Origin: Hepatocystis sp. ex Piliocolobus tephrosceles
Taxonomy: Eukaryota > Apicomplexa > Aconoidasida > Haemosporida > Plasmodiidae
Direction of reading: 5' to 3'
Assembly (NCBI GenBank): GCA_902459845.2
Contig: CABPSV020000007.1
Coordinates: forward strand, 2,501-32,500
Length of the DNA: 30,000 nt
The first letter of the stretch is position 1, and every line of letters starts with the position of its first letter. The position numbers were made by a program, and so were the translations under genes. A model generated the notes under the pieces. The model searched no databases, had not been told where the DNA came from, and saw nothing but the letters and a program-made list of their open reading frames with translations. Below, one piece after another: positions 1 to 9,995 of the stretch.

Positions 1-1
1 A

Positions 2-3000
2 CTACACTTCGTCCAATTTTAATTTCAAAAAACAAATAGATTTTTTACAATGGGTTTGCATATATTCATTATACTTTTCATCTGAATATAATTTATTTTT
101 AAAAGAGTAATTTAATAAAAATTGGTAATGGTTAATAGCTTGTGTTATAAAATGTTTATCTTCTACTGTTGATAGTGTTTTACATACATAAAAATATATA
201 TCGAAGTATGATTTTTTTTCTTCCTCGTTTTCGAAAATTATTTGTTCAGTAGTAACTGTGTCAGCTGTAGTGGCTGTATTAGCTGTAATAGCCCTGTCTC
301 GAACTTTTTCAGAAGTATTTAAAAACAAAAAATAATATTTCAATATTTGTAATATAATTTGTTTTAACTCAGTAGATAAATTACCACTAAGATTATCATC
401 AAAATTCATATTTTTTTGTTTATTTTCAACAGTTGAATTGTAATAAATATTATCAATACATGTATTCAATTTTTTACATATATATATATCTTTTAGTAAC
501 ATAGCGCATCTTAAACATAATTCTCTTTTATATGATAGATATTGTTTATGTTCTAAAAATTGTAAAGGATAACTTAAAGAATGTAACATTTCTAAACTAA
601 TTTTTATGTATTCATCAAACGTTTTAGTGAAGAAATTAAAATAAAAATAAACCTCACTTGAATTTAATATAATATCTAAATATATAGTTGTGTGTTTAAA
701 TAAAGAAAAATATTTCAAAGTCTTTTTTTTATATTTTTTTATATTATTAAACAAAAATAAAATTTCGTAGTAATTGTAACACAGCTCATGTATATGGTTT
801 ATGTAATATGGGAAAACAAAGTTTCCGTTATTTCCATTATTATTGTTACAATTACTATCGTACTTTGTCTCTCTCATTGCTCCTCCAATTTGACAAAAAA
901 GAAATTTATCATAATCCCTATCTTCTCTACACTTAGAAAAAGCTGTATATAACTTTTTCATTTTTTTAATAGCCAGCTGTTTATACTTGGTATCGCTGAA
1001 AGTACAAATATTAAAATTCATATTAGTTAACTTAACAACTTGAAATTGAAAAGTTTTTAAAAATTCTTCAACGTTTTTTATATCAATATTAATAAATGGT
1101 ATTTTTTTAATCTCTGTAGAGGTATTCCTCATGTGACTGTCACTGTTAATACTACTATGATCTAAGTCACAACTGTACATTGACATATTTCTGTTTTTTA
1201 TTAAAAAAAATATTCGTTCCATAATCTTGTCAATTTTTTTTACATTGTTATAAAAAATGCTACAAAAGGACATTTGTTCATGCGCATCTTTATCGGTACC
1301 TGTACTTGTACTTGTATCTGCACATGTATTGGGGCCCGGATATGGACCCGAATATACATCTGCGAACTGATTAGTATCACCATTTTCTTCATCTTCCTGT
1401 TCAAAATTCAAAATATTTTTTTTTATAAAATTATGATAAATAAAATTGTATAATGTGTTATTATCTGATATAATATACGAAAGAATATCAACCGAATAAG
1501 CGTTTTTTTTTTTTTCTTCAAATATGTCATTAAAAAAATTATACTGTTTAATATCATGAAATGTATTATAATTTTCTTCTTCTATATGTAATAAATTGTT
1601 TAAATATGTTTCATTAGTTTCTATTTGTTCGTTTATTTTACTATTATTATCATGAGTAAATATCTCCGTTTGGGGAGTATCGTTTTTATTTACTGTGTTT
1701 GTATTTGTGTCACCATTTTTTTGGAAATTAATATTGGCATTAACAATGGCATTAATATTGGCATTAACAATGGCATTAATATTGGCATTAACAATGGCAT
1801 TAATATTGGCATTAACAATGGCATTAATATTGGCATTAACATTGATATTTTCGTTTATATCTACTGTTTCCAAAGAATTCATTTTTTCTAAATCATCCTC
1901 GTTCACTTTTTCTAAATTATTCCCGTTCACTTTTTCTAAATTATTCCCGTTCACTTTTTCTAAATCATCCTCGTTCACTTTTTCTAAATTATTCCCGTTC
2001 ATTTTTTCTAAATTATTCCCGTTCATTTTTTCTAAATTATTCCCGTTCATTTTTTCTAAATTATTCCCGTTCATTTTTTCTAAATTATTCCCGTTCATTT
2101 TTTCTAAATCATTCCCGTTCATTTTTTCTAAATCATTCCCACTCATTTTTCTTTTACATTCCCTATCCAACAATAGCTGTAATTCTTTCATTATTTGCTT
2201 TTCTTGTTTATATATATTTTCCACATTTTTATATATATTTTGTGGTAAATTATTATTTTTTGAATAAATTAAATAATTATATTTTAAATATATTATATAT
2301 GTTTCTAATAAATTTCTATATGTCATATGTTTATATTCAATTAACTTTTTTTTTTCTTTTTTTTGTTTTAATAAATGGAATAACTTGTAAACATCTTTAA
2401 TCATATAAAATGCAACAAAAATCAAATATTCATATATTGACATTAAATGTATATCCAAAAATAAATAGCTACATTCAATTATATTGTTATAAAGAGAAAA
2501 AGACGTTTCGATAATTTTGTTTAATGTATCATTAACCGATACATCTTCTCCTAATACAGTTGTAAACTGACATTTTTCATTAACAATATTATCCCTTTTT
2601 TCATTAATAATATTAACATTATTATTATCACTCAAAACTTTGTTACTATTTATTTTTTTTTCTGTTGATTTATGTTTTGCTCTTATTCTTTCGATGTCGT
2701 TCTCTAATTTTTGTAAATGCAAATCAATACATTTTAATACTAAAAAATTAGATAAGGTATAACGTTTTAATTGTATAAATATATCACTAATGTTTTGAAA
2801 AATTGTTATAAATTCTATATCTACCTGCTTTTTTTGTTCATATAAATTATTATTGTTCTTATTATTATAACTTTTATCGTCACAACTTTCATTTGTGTTA
2901 CCCAATTTTTTAGTACATTTATAAAAAAAGTAACAGTATGTTAAAAAGAATAAAGAAGTATATATATAATTTTTTTTTTTATAAATTATACTTATTTTTT

Positions 3001-4099
3001 TACATATATCTAATAAAAAGTGAGGTACACATATAACATACTCTACCCATTCGTTTTCATTAAAATAAAAGTGGTGTGTTATTTTTTTATTTTTAAAATG
3101 TGTAAAATTGTATAAAAATAAAAGTAAACTTACATATAAAAAATAATTATCATTATCACTTAATAAATATATATTATAATAACATAAAGAAATATATAAT
3201 AAAATTAATTGAAATTCATCATTAATTTTGTTAAAATTATTGTTAAAATTCGTAGGTGTGTTTATTTCTAATCTATTTATTTGTAATTTGTTTATTTTTG
3301 GTTGTGATGAAGTTGTAGTATCTTTTTCTGTACATTCGGTTTTATGTGACTCTTCCTTTTTTTTATTATATTCAACAGAATTAACTGAACGAGGAAAATC
3401 AAAAGAATTATGTACATTATGTACAGTTTGTTCGTGTTCTATATTTTTATTACTCTTTTTTTCTTTTTCCAAATTACGAATTAATAATATTATACAAATT
3501 TGAAAAGCGTAAATAACATCACTACACGTTTTAGCGAAACTGCATTTCTTCGTGTTGTCACTATTAGTAATATATATATTATTCTTACATTTATTAAAAT
3601 AAGTTTCGCTTTTATTATCACCAATATCAGTACCCTTTATACCAGTACCCTTTATACCAGTACCCTGTATACCAACATTAGTCGATACAACATTTGTACC
3701 TGTGTTATCACCCTCGTTTAGGTGATATTTATTTGAATTGTCATTTACAATGTCATGGCACAATTTTTGACTAAACTTATTATCATCAATTTTGTCAAAA
3801 TTATTGAAATTTATATTTTCTGTTTTTATTATTGTTTTATTATGTTTCGTTTCTTTTAAACTGTTTTTTATTTTTTCTATATTTTCTTTTATTAATTCGT
3901 TTTTTGTGTTTTCCTTTTGTTTTTCTACTAATATTTTATATTCCTCATTTTCCTCAATTACCTTTTTAACGAATAAAAAAAAGAAAATTAAATAATTCTC
4001 AACCAAATCGTTCGTTTTTATTGATTTTAAATCTTTTAATGCTTGTAGCTTCCTTTGTAAATCATCTGTCTCTATTTTATAATTTAAGCCTAAATTCAT
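2..4099 (-). CDS. KBP: KIF-binding protein (KBP) homologue, repeat-expanded
   Basis: A single open exon encodes 1365 residues and ends with TAG at 2-4. I start at the ATG at 4097-4099 (MNLGLNYK); the frame continues upstream only through a 97-nt homopolymer that would encode poly-Phe. The C-terminal ~280 residues resemble the KBP C-terminal domain (PF12309). Recognisable segments in order are SYPLQFLEHKQYLSYKREL (near residue 1180), LKYYFLFLNTSEK (near 1255) and INHYQFLLNYSF (near 1325). They correspond to the animal KBP segments around NPQYYL, LKYYQLFLDSL and LEHYKFIVDY. Helical TPR-like stretches lie near 270-400. Animal KBP is about 620 residues, so roughly half of this protein is insertion, including two 8-residue repeat arrays near residues 650-790. 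In animals KBP binds kinesin motor domains and blocks microtubule binding; a similar role here is inference. The match is from memory of the family, with no alignment score. Confidence 0.72.
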   Translation of the reverse strand: MNLGLNYKIETDDLQRKLQALKDLKSIKTNDLVENYLIFFFLFVKKVIEENEEYKILVEKQKENTKNELIKENIEKIKNSLKETKHNKTIIKTENINFNNFDKIDDNKFSQKLCHDIVNDNSNKYHLNEGDNTGTNVVSTNVGIQGTGIKGTGIKGTDIGDNKSETYFNKCKNNIYITNSDNTKKCSFAKTCSDVIYAFQICIILLIRNLEKEKKSNKNIEHEQTVHNVHNSFDFPRSVNSVEYNKKKEESHKTECTEKDTTTSSQPKINKLQINRLEINTPTNFNNNFNKINDEFQLILLYISLCYYNIYLLSDNDNYFLYVSLLLFLYNFTHFKNKKITHHFYFNENEWVEYVICVPHFLLDICKKISIIYKKKNYIYTSLFFLTYCYFFYKCTKKLGNTNESCDDKSYNNKNNNNLYEQKKQVDIEFITIFQNISDIFIQLKRYTLSNFLVLKCIDLHLQKLENDIERIRAKHKSTEKKINSNKVLSDNNNVNIINEKRDNIVNEKCQFTTVLGEDVSVNDTLNKIIETSFSLYNNIIECSYLFLDIHLMSIYEYLIFVAFYMIKDVYKLFHLLKQKKEKKKLIEYKHMTYRNLLETYIIYLKYNYLIYSKNNNLPQNIYKNVENIYKQEKQIMKELQLLLDRECKRKMSGNDLEKMNGNDLEKMNGNNLEKMNGNNLEKMNGNNLEKMNGNNLEKMNGNNLEKVNEDDLEKVNGNNLEKVNGNNLEKVNEDDLEKMNSLETVDINENINVNANINAIVNANINAIVNANINAIVNANINAIVNANINFQKNGDTNTNTVNKNDTPQTEIFTHDNNSKINEQIETNETYLNNLLHIEEENYNTFHDIKQYNFFNDIFEEKKKNAYSVDILSYIISDNNTLYNFIYHNFIKKNILNFEQEDEENGDTNQFADVYSGPYPGPNTCADTSTSTGTDKDAHEQMSFCSIFYNNVKKIDKIMERIFFLIKNRNMSMYSCDLDHSSINSDSHMRNTSTEIKKIPFINIDIKNVEEFLKTFQFQVVKLTNMNFNICTFSDTKYKQLAIKKMKKLYTAFSKCREDRDYDKFLFCQIGGAMRETKYDSNCNNNNGNNGNFVFPYYINHIHELCYNYYEILFLFNNIKKYKKKTLKYFSLFKHTTIYLDIILNSSEVYFYFNFFTKTFDEYIKISLEMLHSLSYPLQFLEHKQYLSYKRELCLRCAMLLKDIYICKKLNTCIDNIYYNSTVENKQKNMNFDDNLSGNLSTELKQIILQILKYYFLFLNTSEKVRDRAITANTATTADTVTTEQIIFENEEEKKSYFDIYFYVCKTLSTVEDKHFITQAINHYQFLLNYSFKNKLYSDEKYNEYMQTHCKKSICFLKLKLDEV
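1730..1850. repeat. 24-bp tandem array inside the KBP-like gene (NINAIVNA units)
   Basis: About five near-identical copies of a 24-bp unit alternate the blocks ggcattaacaat and ggcattaatatt. Read on the minus strand they encode repeats of NINAIVNA. Copies are almost identical at DNA level, which suggests recent slippage or unequal exchange. Confidence 0.9.
1884..2150. repeat. 24-bp tandem array inside the KBP-like gene (LEKMNGNN units)
   Basis: About eleven copies of a 24-bp unit encode LEKMNGNN with variants NGND, NEDD and LEKV on the minus strand. The array sits immediately next to the NINAIVNA array but has an unrelated sequence. The variants are clustered, as expected from local duplication of blocks. 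Confidence 0.9.
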
Positions 4100-4105
4100 A
4101 ATGAA

Positions 4106-4206
<101 letters not shown>

Positions 4207-4264
4207 ATAAATTTAATCAGTTAGCCAGTTAATCAATCAATCTAATCAGCACTATTTTTAATAC

Positions 4265-4299
<35 letters not shown>

Positions 4300-4378
4300 A
4301 TAAACCGTACATATGCGCATTTATATATATATATATATATATATACACGCATAATTTATTATTTTATTTTCGTTTCAG

Positions 4379-5020
4379 GAACAAATTATTTTTCAAATAA
4401 AATATAAAGAACATAAAAATGTTAAACATGTTAATTATTGCTCTTGTCGAAATTACAAAGTATATAATATACCAATAGAGGTAAAACATGCATACATTTA
4501 CAGTATAAAAACTTGATTACATGTAATATAATGACATCATGAACTAATGTTAGAGCATATTAACATTATATTATGCATTGTAATTTGTAGTTTAAAGAAA
4601 AAAACAAAAAAAAAAAAAAAAAAACACAAATTTAGTAACTTTTATTTTTTTTATTTATTTTTTTTTTTTAATTATGTGATTGTATATGAGCATTGAACGT
4701 TTGTGATAATGATAAAGAATTAAAAAAAATAAAAAATGAAATTAAGCAAAACAAAACAAGGGAAAAAATGTGGCAAAAAGCAAAGCAAAACAATTATGGT
4801 AAGTATATGAGGATTAAAAAAAGCTTCATATCTTTGCATAATTAAAGCAAAAAATGTAAAATAGGAAGTACATATACTGAAACAAATAAATAGCACTATT
4901 ATATATATATATATATATATGTACACATATGTACACATATGTACACATTACCAGTTAAAACATAAATTAACAATACTAGACATAACAAAAGTGCTAAACA
5001 ATAATACTAAAATGAGTTAA
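4379..5020 (+). CDS. Small multi-exon gene, 5' end not found, unknown function
   Basis: Two exon-like blocks fit together in phase. Exon A is 4379-4502: it follows a tttcgtttcag acceptor, reads EQIIFQIKYKEHKNVKH then VNYCSCRNYKVYNIPIE then VKHAYIY, and ends in phase 1 at donor gtataa. Exon B is 4691-4798: after acceptor atatgag it reads LNVCDNDKELKKIKNEIK then QNKTREKMWQKAKQNNY, and ends in phase 1 at a good gtaagt donor. A last exon could be 4980-5020 (reading DITKVLNNNTKMS, stop) or 4955-4965 (VKT, stop). Exon A could also stop at gtaaaa at 4481, but then the phase with exon B is lost. No in-frame ATG or upstream exon was found between 4100 and 4378. The 5' end may therefore be missed, misassembled or decayed. 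The product is lysine-rich and I do not recognise it. It would converge on the neurochondrin-like gene. Confidence 0.55.
4921..4948. repeat. Short tandem repeat gtacacatat
   Basis: Three consecutive copies of gtacacatat (the last truncated) follow directly on a (TA)n run. They lie in the putative last intron of the small plus-strand gene. The unit contains the palindrome acatatgt. Confidence 0.85.
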
Positions 5021-5122
5021 TTAAAGATATTAGAAATTAAAAAAATATATATAAAATGTATGTATCTATTTATGTACATATACATATATATATATATAAT
5101 GTTTATATATATACCAGTTGGG

Positions 5123-5156
<34 letters not shown>

Positions 5157-5207
5157 TTAAGAATAATTCTTTATATTTTAAATAGGTTATTAATTTTACC
5201 TCCTAGT

Positions 5208-5799
5208 TTATACGTAATCCTCAATTAGCCTATTTAAAAGGTCACAAATGGAAGAATCCTGTTCTTTCATTTTTATTTGTTTATTATCAAAAAAAATAAT
5301 AGCACTTGCCTAAAGAAAAAAATAATAAGTGTATGTATGTTACAATATTTAACAAAAAAAAAAAAAAAAAATCAGTTATAAAAAAAAAGAATTAATTGTG
5401 CATAATAGGACGTTTGAAAAGATTTAAAGCGAAAAAAAAATTCGTGTACGTGTGTAATCACTGTATTCAATTTATTGGCTTTTTATTTGCTTGTTTTAAT
5501 TTTGTACCTGCTGTAATTGCTTTAGGCGAAAAATAAATAAAGAAACAAAAAAAGGATGGTAGTACATAACAAAATAAACTAACTTTAATGTTTGGAAGTA
5601 ATATTTTTTTATTTTATTTTTATTAATTGTTGTATGATTTGTTTCTTTGGCGATATTCACTTTGTGTTCTTCTACTGCAGTTTTCAAATTTATCAGGGAC
5701 GAAATTAAGCAGTCCTGTTAAAAAAAGCAAAAATAAAACAGCAAAATGAAACAACAACATAGAACAACAAAATAGGACAAGGTATAGACATACATACCT

Positions 5800-5835
<36 letters not shown>

Positions 5836-6396
5836 AGGTATGTATGTATGCATGTGTAAGTATATGACTATATATATTATCCACATAGTTAAAAACTAGT
5901 GTAATATGTAAGCATGTAACACATACCTGCATAAATAAAATTTCTTCCTTTTTGAGAATAGATGTAATAACAAAAGAGTCAAACCTTAAAAACAATAAGG
6001 ATGAAATACATAATAAAATTTTAAGACTTAAAAAAAATGTTTTTTGATTTTTTTGAATTTGTTTATTACACACATTATAATAATTATCTTTAAAAACATC
6101 TACAGAAGAATTTTCAATTTCTTTATTTTTGTCATATAACATTTCAAAATAATAATTAAAAAAGAAATTTATACCAAACAAAATTATATTTTTTATATTT
6201 TTTTGATAATATGGATCTGTTTTTGTTTTATTTATATATTCATCTTCACATATTATATAAACAAAATCTAAAGAATGTACTTTATCTATCGGTATATGTA
6301 CTATTGAAACAAAATCGTATGTATTGTTCATAATTTTTTTGATTAAGTTTATATTGCTAGTATTATATTCTTTATAAGAACTATTACCTGTGTTAC

Positions 6397-6432
<36 letters not shown>

Positions 6433-7243
6433 TACTGCTATTACAAATATCACCCAGTTGTAAATAATTCAATACATTAAATATACACTTATTAAACAAA
6501 TTTAATAAAATGTTTACATGTATAACATTTTTCATACTCCTATCAAAAATATATAAAAATAAATTAGAAATAATAATTTTATTATTATAATAACAATTAA
6601 TTTCAACTCTCTTTATAATTAATATTAAAAATTTGAAATTTTGCTTTTTCACACATACACAAAACAGTTCTAATAATTTTACAAAATCATCAATATAATA
6701 AATATGATCATAAGTTAAATAGCTACAAAATAAACATATTAAAGAATTTATTTCTTCATTAAATAATTTTTTAAATTCGATAAAGTCACTTGACCGTTCA
6801 TAGTTTGAGCTGGTGATGATACAATTTCCACTACTACCACTACTAGTATTACTACCACTATTAGTATTACTACCACTACTAGTATTACTACCACTATTAG
6901 TATTACTACCACTACTAGTATTACTACCACTACTAGTATTACTACCACTATTAGTATTACTACCACTATTAGTATTACTACCACTATTAGTATTACTACC
7001 ACTATTAGCATTACTGGTAAAACATTTTTGTATATCTTTAAAAAATTCGATCAATAACTCAATTGATTTTTTTATTTTTGTTATAATTATATAAATATCG
7101 TTTGTATCAAGCGCTTTATTTTTTTCTAACTCCATTTTTGTGCCATCAAATTTATTATTGCAACAATTGGATTCACTAGGCCTATTAGGCTGCTCCCTCT
7201 CCCTATTACTATTATTATTGTTACCATTGTTGTTGTTACCATT

Positions 7244-7298
<55 letters not shown>

Positions 7299-9382
7299 TT
7301 GTCGTTGTTGTTGTCGTTGTTGTTGTCGTTGTTGTTGTCGTTGTTGTTGTCGTTGTTGTTGCCGTTGTTATTATTATTACTGCTGTTATTATTATTATTA
7401 CTGCTGTTATTATTATTGTTGTTACCACTACAATCAATGTCACCCGTTTTCCCTTTCTCATTAGGTAAGCTACTCTCAGGTGATGATGCAAAACCATTTT
7501 TCTTTTTTTCTTTTTTTTTTTTAGAATTTTTACTTGTACTAACATGTAGTTTTACTTTTCCTAAATTATAATTTACCACGTCATATTTATCATTTAATGT
7601 ATAGTTCTGCATAAATGTTATAATTTGTTCAATATTAGTACATATTAGATGAACCATAGACTTAACATGTTTATCAGTAAAAAAGGAATAATTATTTTTT
7701 TTTTTATTTACATAATTTAGAATAGCTTCAAAAAATAAATATAATTCAATATTCATATATGATAAAGGTACTTTAAGAATATCAGATGATTTTTTATTTA
7801 TGTATATAAAATTAAAACAAGAAAAAATAGTTGAATATAAATTATATAAGATTTTTTTTTTTTTTTCATTTTTTATTTTTGTAAATAAATATATAATATT
7901 TGCATAAAAATGATTTATATTATTTTCATCTAACACACTTAGAAATTTTTTTTTATCTATATATATATTTAAATTAATTAAACAATTCATACAAGTAATA
8001 ACATTTTCTTCTCCATAATTTTCGATAATATTATTTAATAAAATAAAATACTGCTGAACAAATTTATTATACGTAAGTTTCAACATAACATTATTTAAAA
8101 AGATTAAAGAAATGTCGATATTTTTAGAATTTAATAAAATATTTAATAAAGAGTGTCTAGTGTAGTTTGCTACTAATTGTTTCGATGTGTTAGTAATGTT
8201 ACAGCTGTTTATTTTATTTTCCCCTTCCTGCTCAGCTTGTTTGACCTCTTTTACCTCTTTAACCTCTTTAACCTCTTTAACCTCTTTAACCTCTTTAACC
8301 TCTTTTACCTCTTTTACCTCTTTTACCTCTTTTACCTCTTTTACCTCTTTTACCTCTTTTACCTCTTTATCATTTTTCTCCTTTTCCCTCTTTTTCTTTT
8401 CTTTATTTATAGCATTTTTAATTAAAATATTTTCTTTTATGATAATAAAAATCATTTCAATTAAACAAATTTTTTTTTTATCATTAAAGGAAAGATCATC
8501 TAACGGATCAATATGTTCATACTCTGTGTCAGAAAATAAATTTTCTGAATTTTCACTAAGAGCCTTGTTACCAGGTATATTAGTTTTATTATGGCTACAA
8601 GATATATCTATTTTGTCAGTTGTAAAATTTCTTTTTGGATTATTTTCACTATTAGTAACTTCTTCATTGTATTTTTTTTTTAAACTTTTATTAAAAAAAT
8701 ACATTTCTACATCAACATCAATATCACTATTTGCATAACTTACATATCGTGAACTAGTAATAATTTCTTCTATTTTTAAAAAAGTTTCTATTTTTAAAAA
8801 AAAAGTTAAACATTCGTAGTAAATTCCATTAAAGTTGTTTATATCTTCGTTACTATCATCACTATCGTCACTACTGTCACTACTGTCATTACTGTCATTA
8901 CTATCACTACCAAGAGCGTCTTTTCCCTTTTCCATATTTTTTATATCTTCCTTTTTATACCCATTTTCTTTTCCTTTATACTTATTTTCTATTTCTATTC
9001 CATTTTTTTGTTTTTGTTTTTGTTCGTGTTTCCATATTTTTTTATTTACTCTTTTTACATAACTTTTATAAAAAAAAAAAATAGCATTAACAAAAGGTAT
9101 ACATTTTTTTATAATTGAATACGTTGAAACAGATATTAAACTATTTATTAATCGCAGAGTAAATAATTTAAATTCATTTTTCGAACGTAATAATAAACAA
9201 AGGAACTCAACATCGATTGCCTTTACAATATTCAGTTTATCATTTTCTTCTAATTCTTTTATGTTTTTTGTTAATTTTATAATATTCGTAAATTTATCTT
9301 TTGTGTTCTCACTTTCTTTGATATTTTTTAAAATCGTTTTTATTTTATTTTTTTTTATATCATTGTATATTTCTTCCATCAT
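5208..9382 (-). CDS. Neurochondrin-like armadillo/HEAT protein, three exons
   Basis: Exon 1 is 9382-5927 (1152 codons; ends ILFMQ before donor gtatgt). Exon 2 is 5714-5508 (69 codons, starting DCLISSLINLK). Exon 3 is 5309-5208 (starting ASAIIFFDNK, ending LIEDYV, stop TAA). All junctions are phase 0, giving 1254 residues. The first ~110 residues are helical and match the start of neurochondrin (PF05536): a leucine/lysine helix, DKFTNIIKLTKNIK, then AIDVEFLCLLLRS, with the expected YECL element following at ~186 after an acidic/serine insert. The rest is helical-repeat sequence interrupted by (KEV)n near 338-379, Asn/Asp runs near 652-727 and SGSNTN repeats near 791-852. Animal neurochondrins are cytosolic and bind membranes and kinases; the role here is unknown. 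The family call is by pattern; any other ARM/HEAT protein is the alternative. Confidence 0.6.
5788..5847. repeat. Perfect 60-bp palindrome in an intron
   Basis: The left arm at 5788-5805 (acatacatacctacttta) is the exact reverse complement of the right arm at 5830-5847. The 24 bases between them are (TA)12, also self-complementary, so all 60 bases form one uninterrupted inverted repeat. It lies in intron 1 (5715-5926) of the neurochondrin-like gene. The intron RNA could fold into a 30-bp stem (minus the turn), and the DNA could extrude a cruciform. Confidence 0.95.
6826..7011. repeat. 18-bp tandem array encoding SGSNTN/SGSNTS
   Basis: About ten copies of an 18-bp unit (actaccactattagtatt and variants) encode alternating SGSNTN and SGSNTS on the minus strand in the neurochondrin-like gene. 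Copies differ by single third-position or Asn/Ser changes. Confidence 0.9.
7204..7425. repeat. Asn/Asp-coding trinucleotide and 12-bp repeats
   Basis: Reading minus, runs of (NNND)n, (ND)n and (NNNNNSS)n come from gttgtcgtt-type units. This is a typical malaria-type asparagine-rich insertion in the neurochondrin-like gene. The other frames are also open here, which creates false long reading frames on both strands. Confidence 0.9.
8244..8369. repeat. 9-bp array encoding (Lys-Glu-Val)n
   Basis: About thirteen or fourteen copies of acctctttt or acctcttta encode KEV repeats on the minus strand. The change from an a-type to a t-type unit part-way along the array marks two successive expansions. 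The array forms a charged linker in the neurochondrin-like protein. Confidence 0.9.
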
Positions 9383-9563
9383 AAGAACATGCTAGTTTGT
9401 ATTATCTATGTATGTATGTATGTATATATATACGCGTGTTAATATACGTGTTAATGTTTATATGTATGCATATTTATACATGTTTATTTGCTCATAATAA
9501 ATTACTCTTTGAGCTCTGCAGTAGTTGTTTATGAAATAATTTTAAAATAGCGTAAAAAAAAAA

Positions 9564-9614
<51 letters not shown>

Positions 9615-9827
9615 AAATTTTAAAAATTAAAAAAAAAAAAAAAAATACAACATGATTTAGTAAACTTATTAATTTAAATATAGTTGAAAACCCAAATGCA
9701 TTAAAATATATATATTTTGTTTAAAGGATTAATCTTAAAATAAGGTTATGAATGTAAATGCTCATAAATGCGCCTGCATAATAAAATTAAAAAGTTGGCT
9801 TAAAAAATTGCCTTTAATTGTTCCTTG
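9383..9827. other. Spacer between tandem minus-strand genes
   Basis: This is a compact 445-bp spacer upstream of the neurochondrin-like gene and downstream of the lectin-like gene. It contains tatgtatgtatg repeats near 9408-9426 and a poly(A) block around 9553-9646 that must overlap promoter or terminator functions. No coding signal was seen. Confidence 0.8.
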
Positions 9828-9953
9828 TTATCTTAAAGGCCCTTCAAATCCCATCAAAGCTTTTTTTTTTTATGAAAAAAATAAAACAAAATAGAATAAA
9901 TGAAAAAATAAGTGAAAAAGTAAATGTGAATGAACAAGTGAATGTATAAGCAA

Positions 9954-9995
<42 letters not shown>

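Noticed and set aside
1625..2267. Plus-strand open frames across the KBP-like repeats
   Set aside because: They are antisense frames created by 24-bp units lacking stops, and are entirely repetitive.
6748..8738. Long open frames on both strands over the repeat arrays (poly-Leu, poly-Val, poly-Thr or poly-Phe proteins)
   Set aside because: They are mirror frames of the tandem repeats in the neurochondrin-like gene; they have no start context, no normal composition outside the repeats, and do not extend beyond them.
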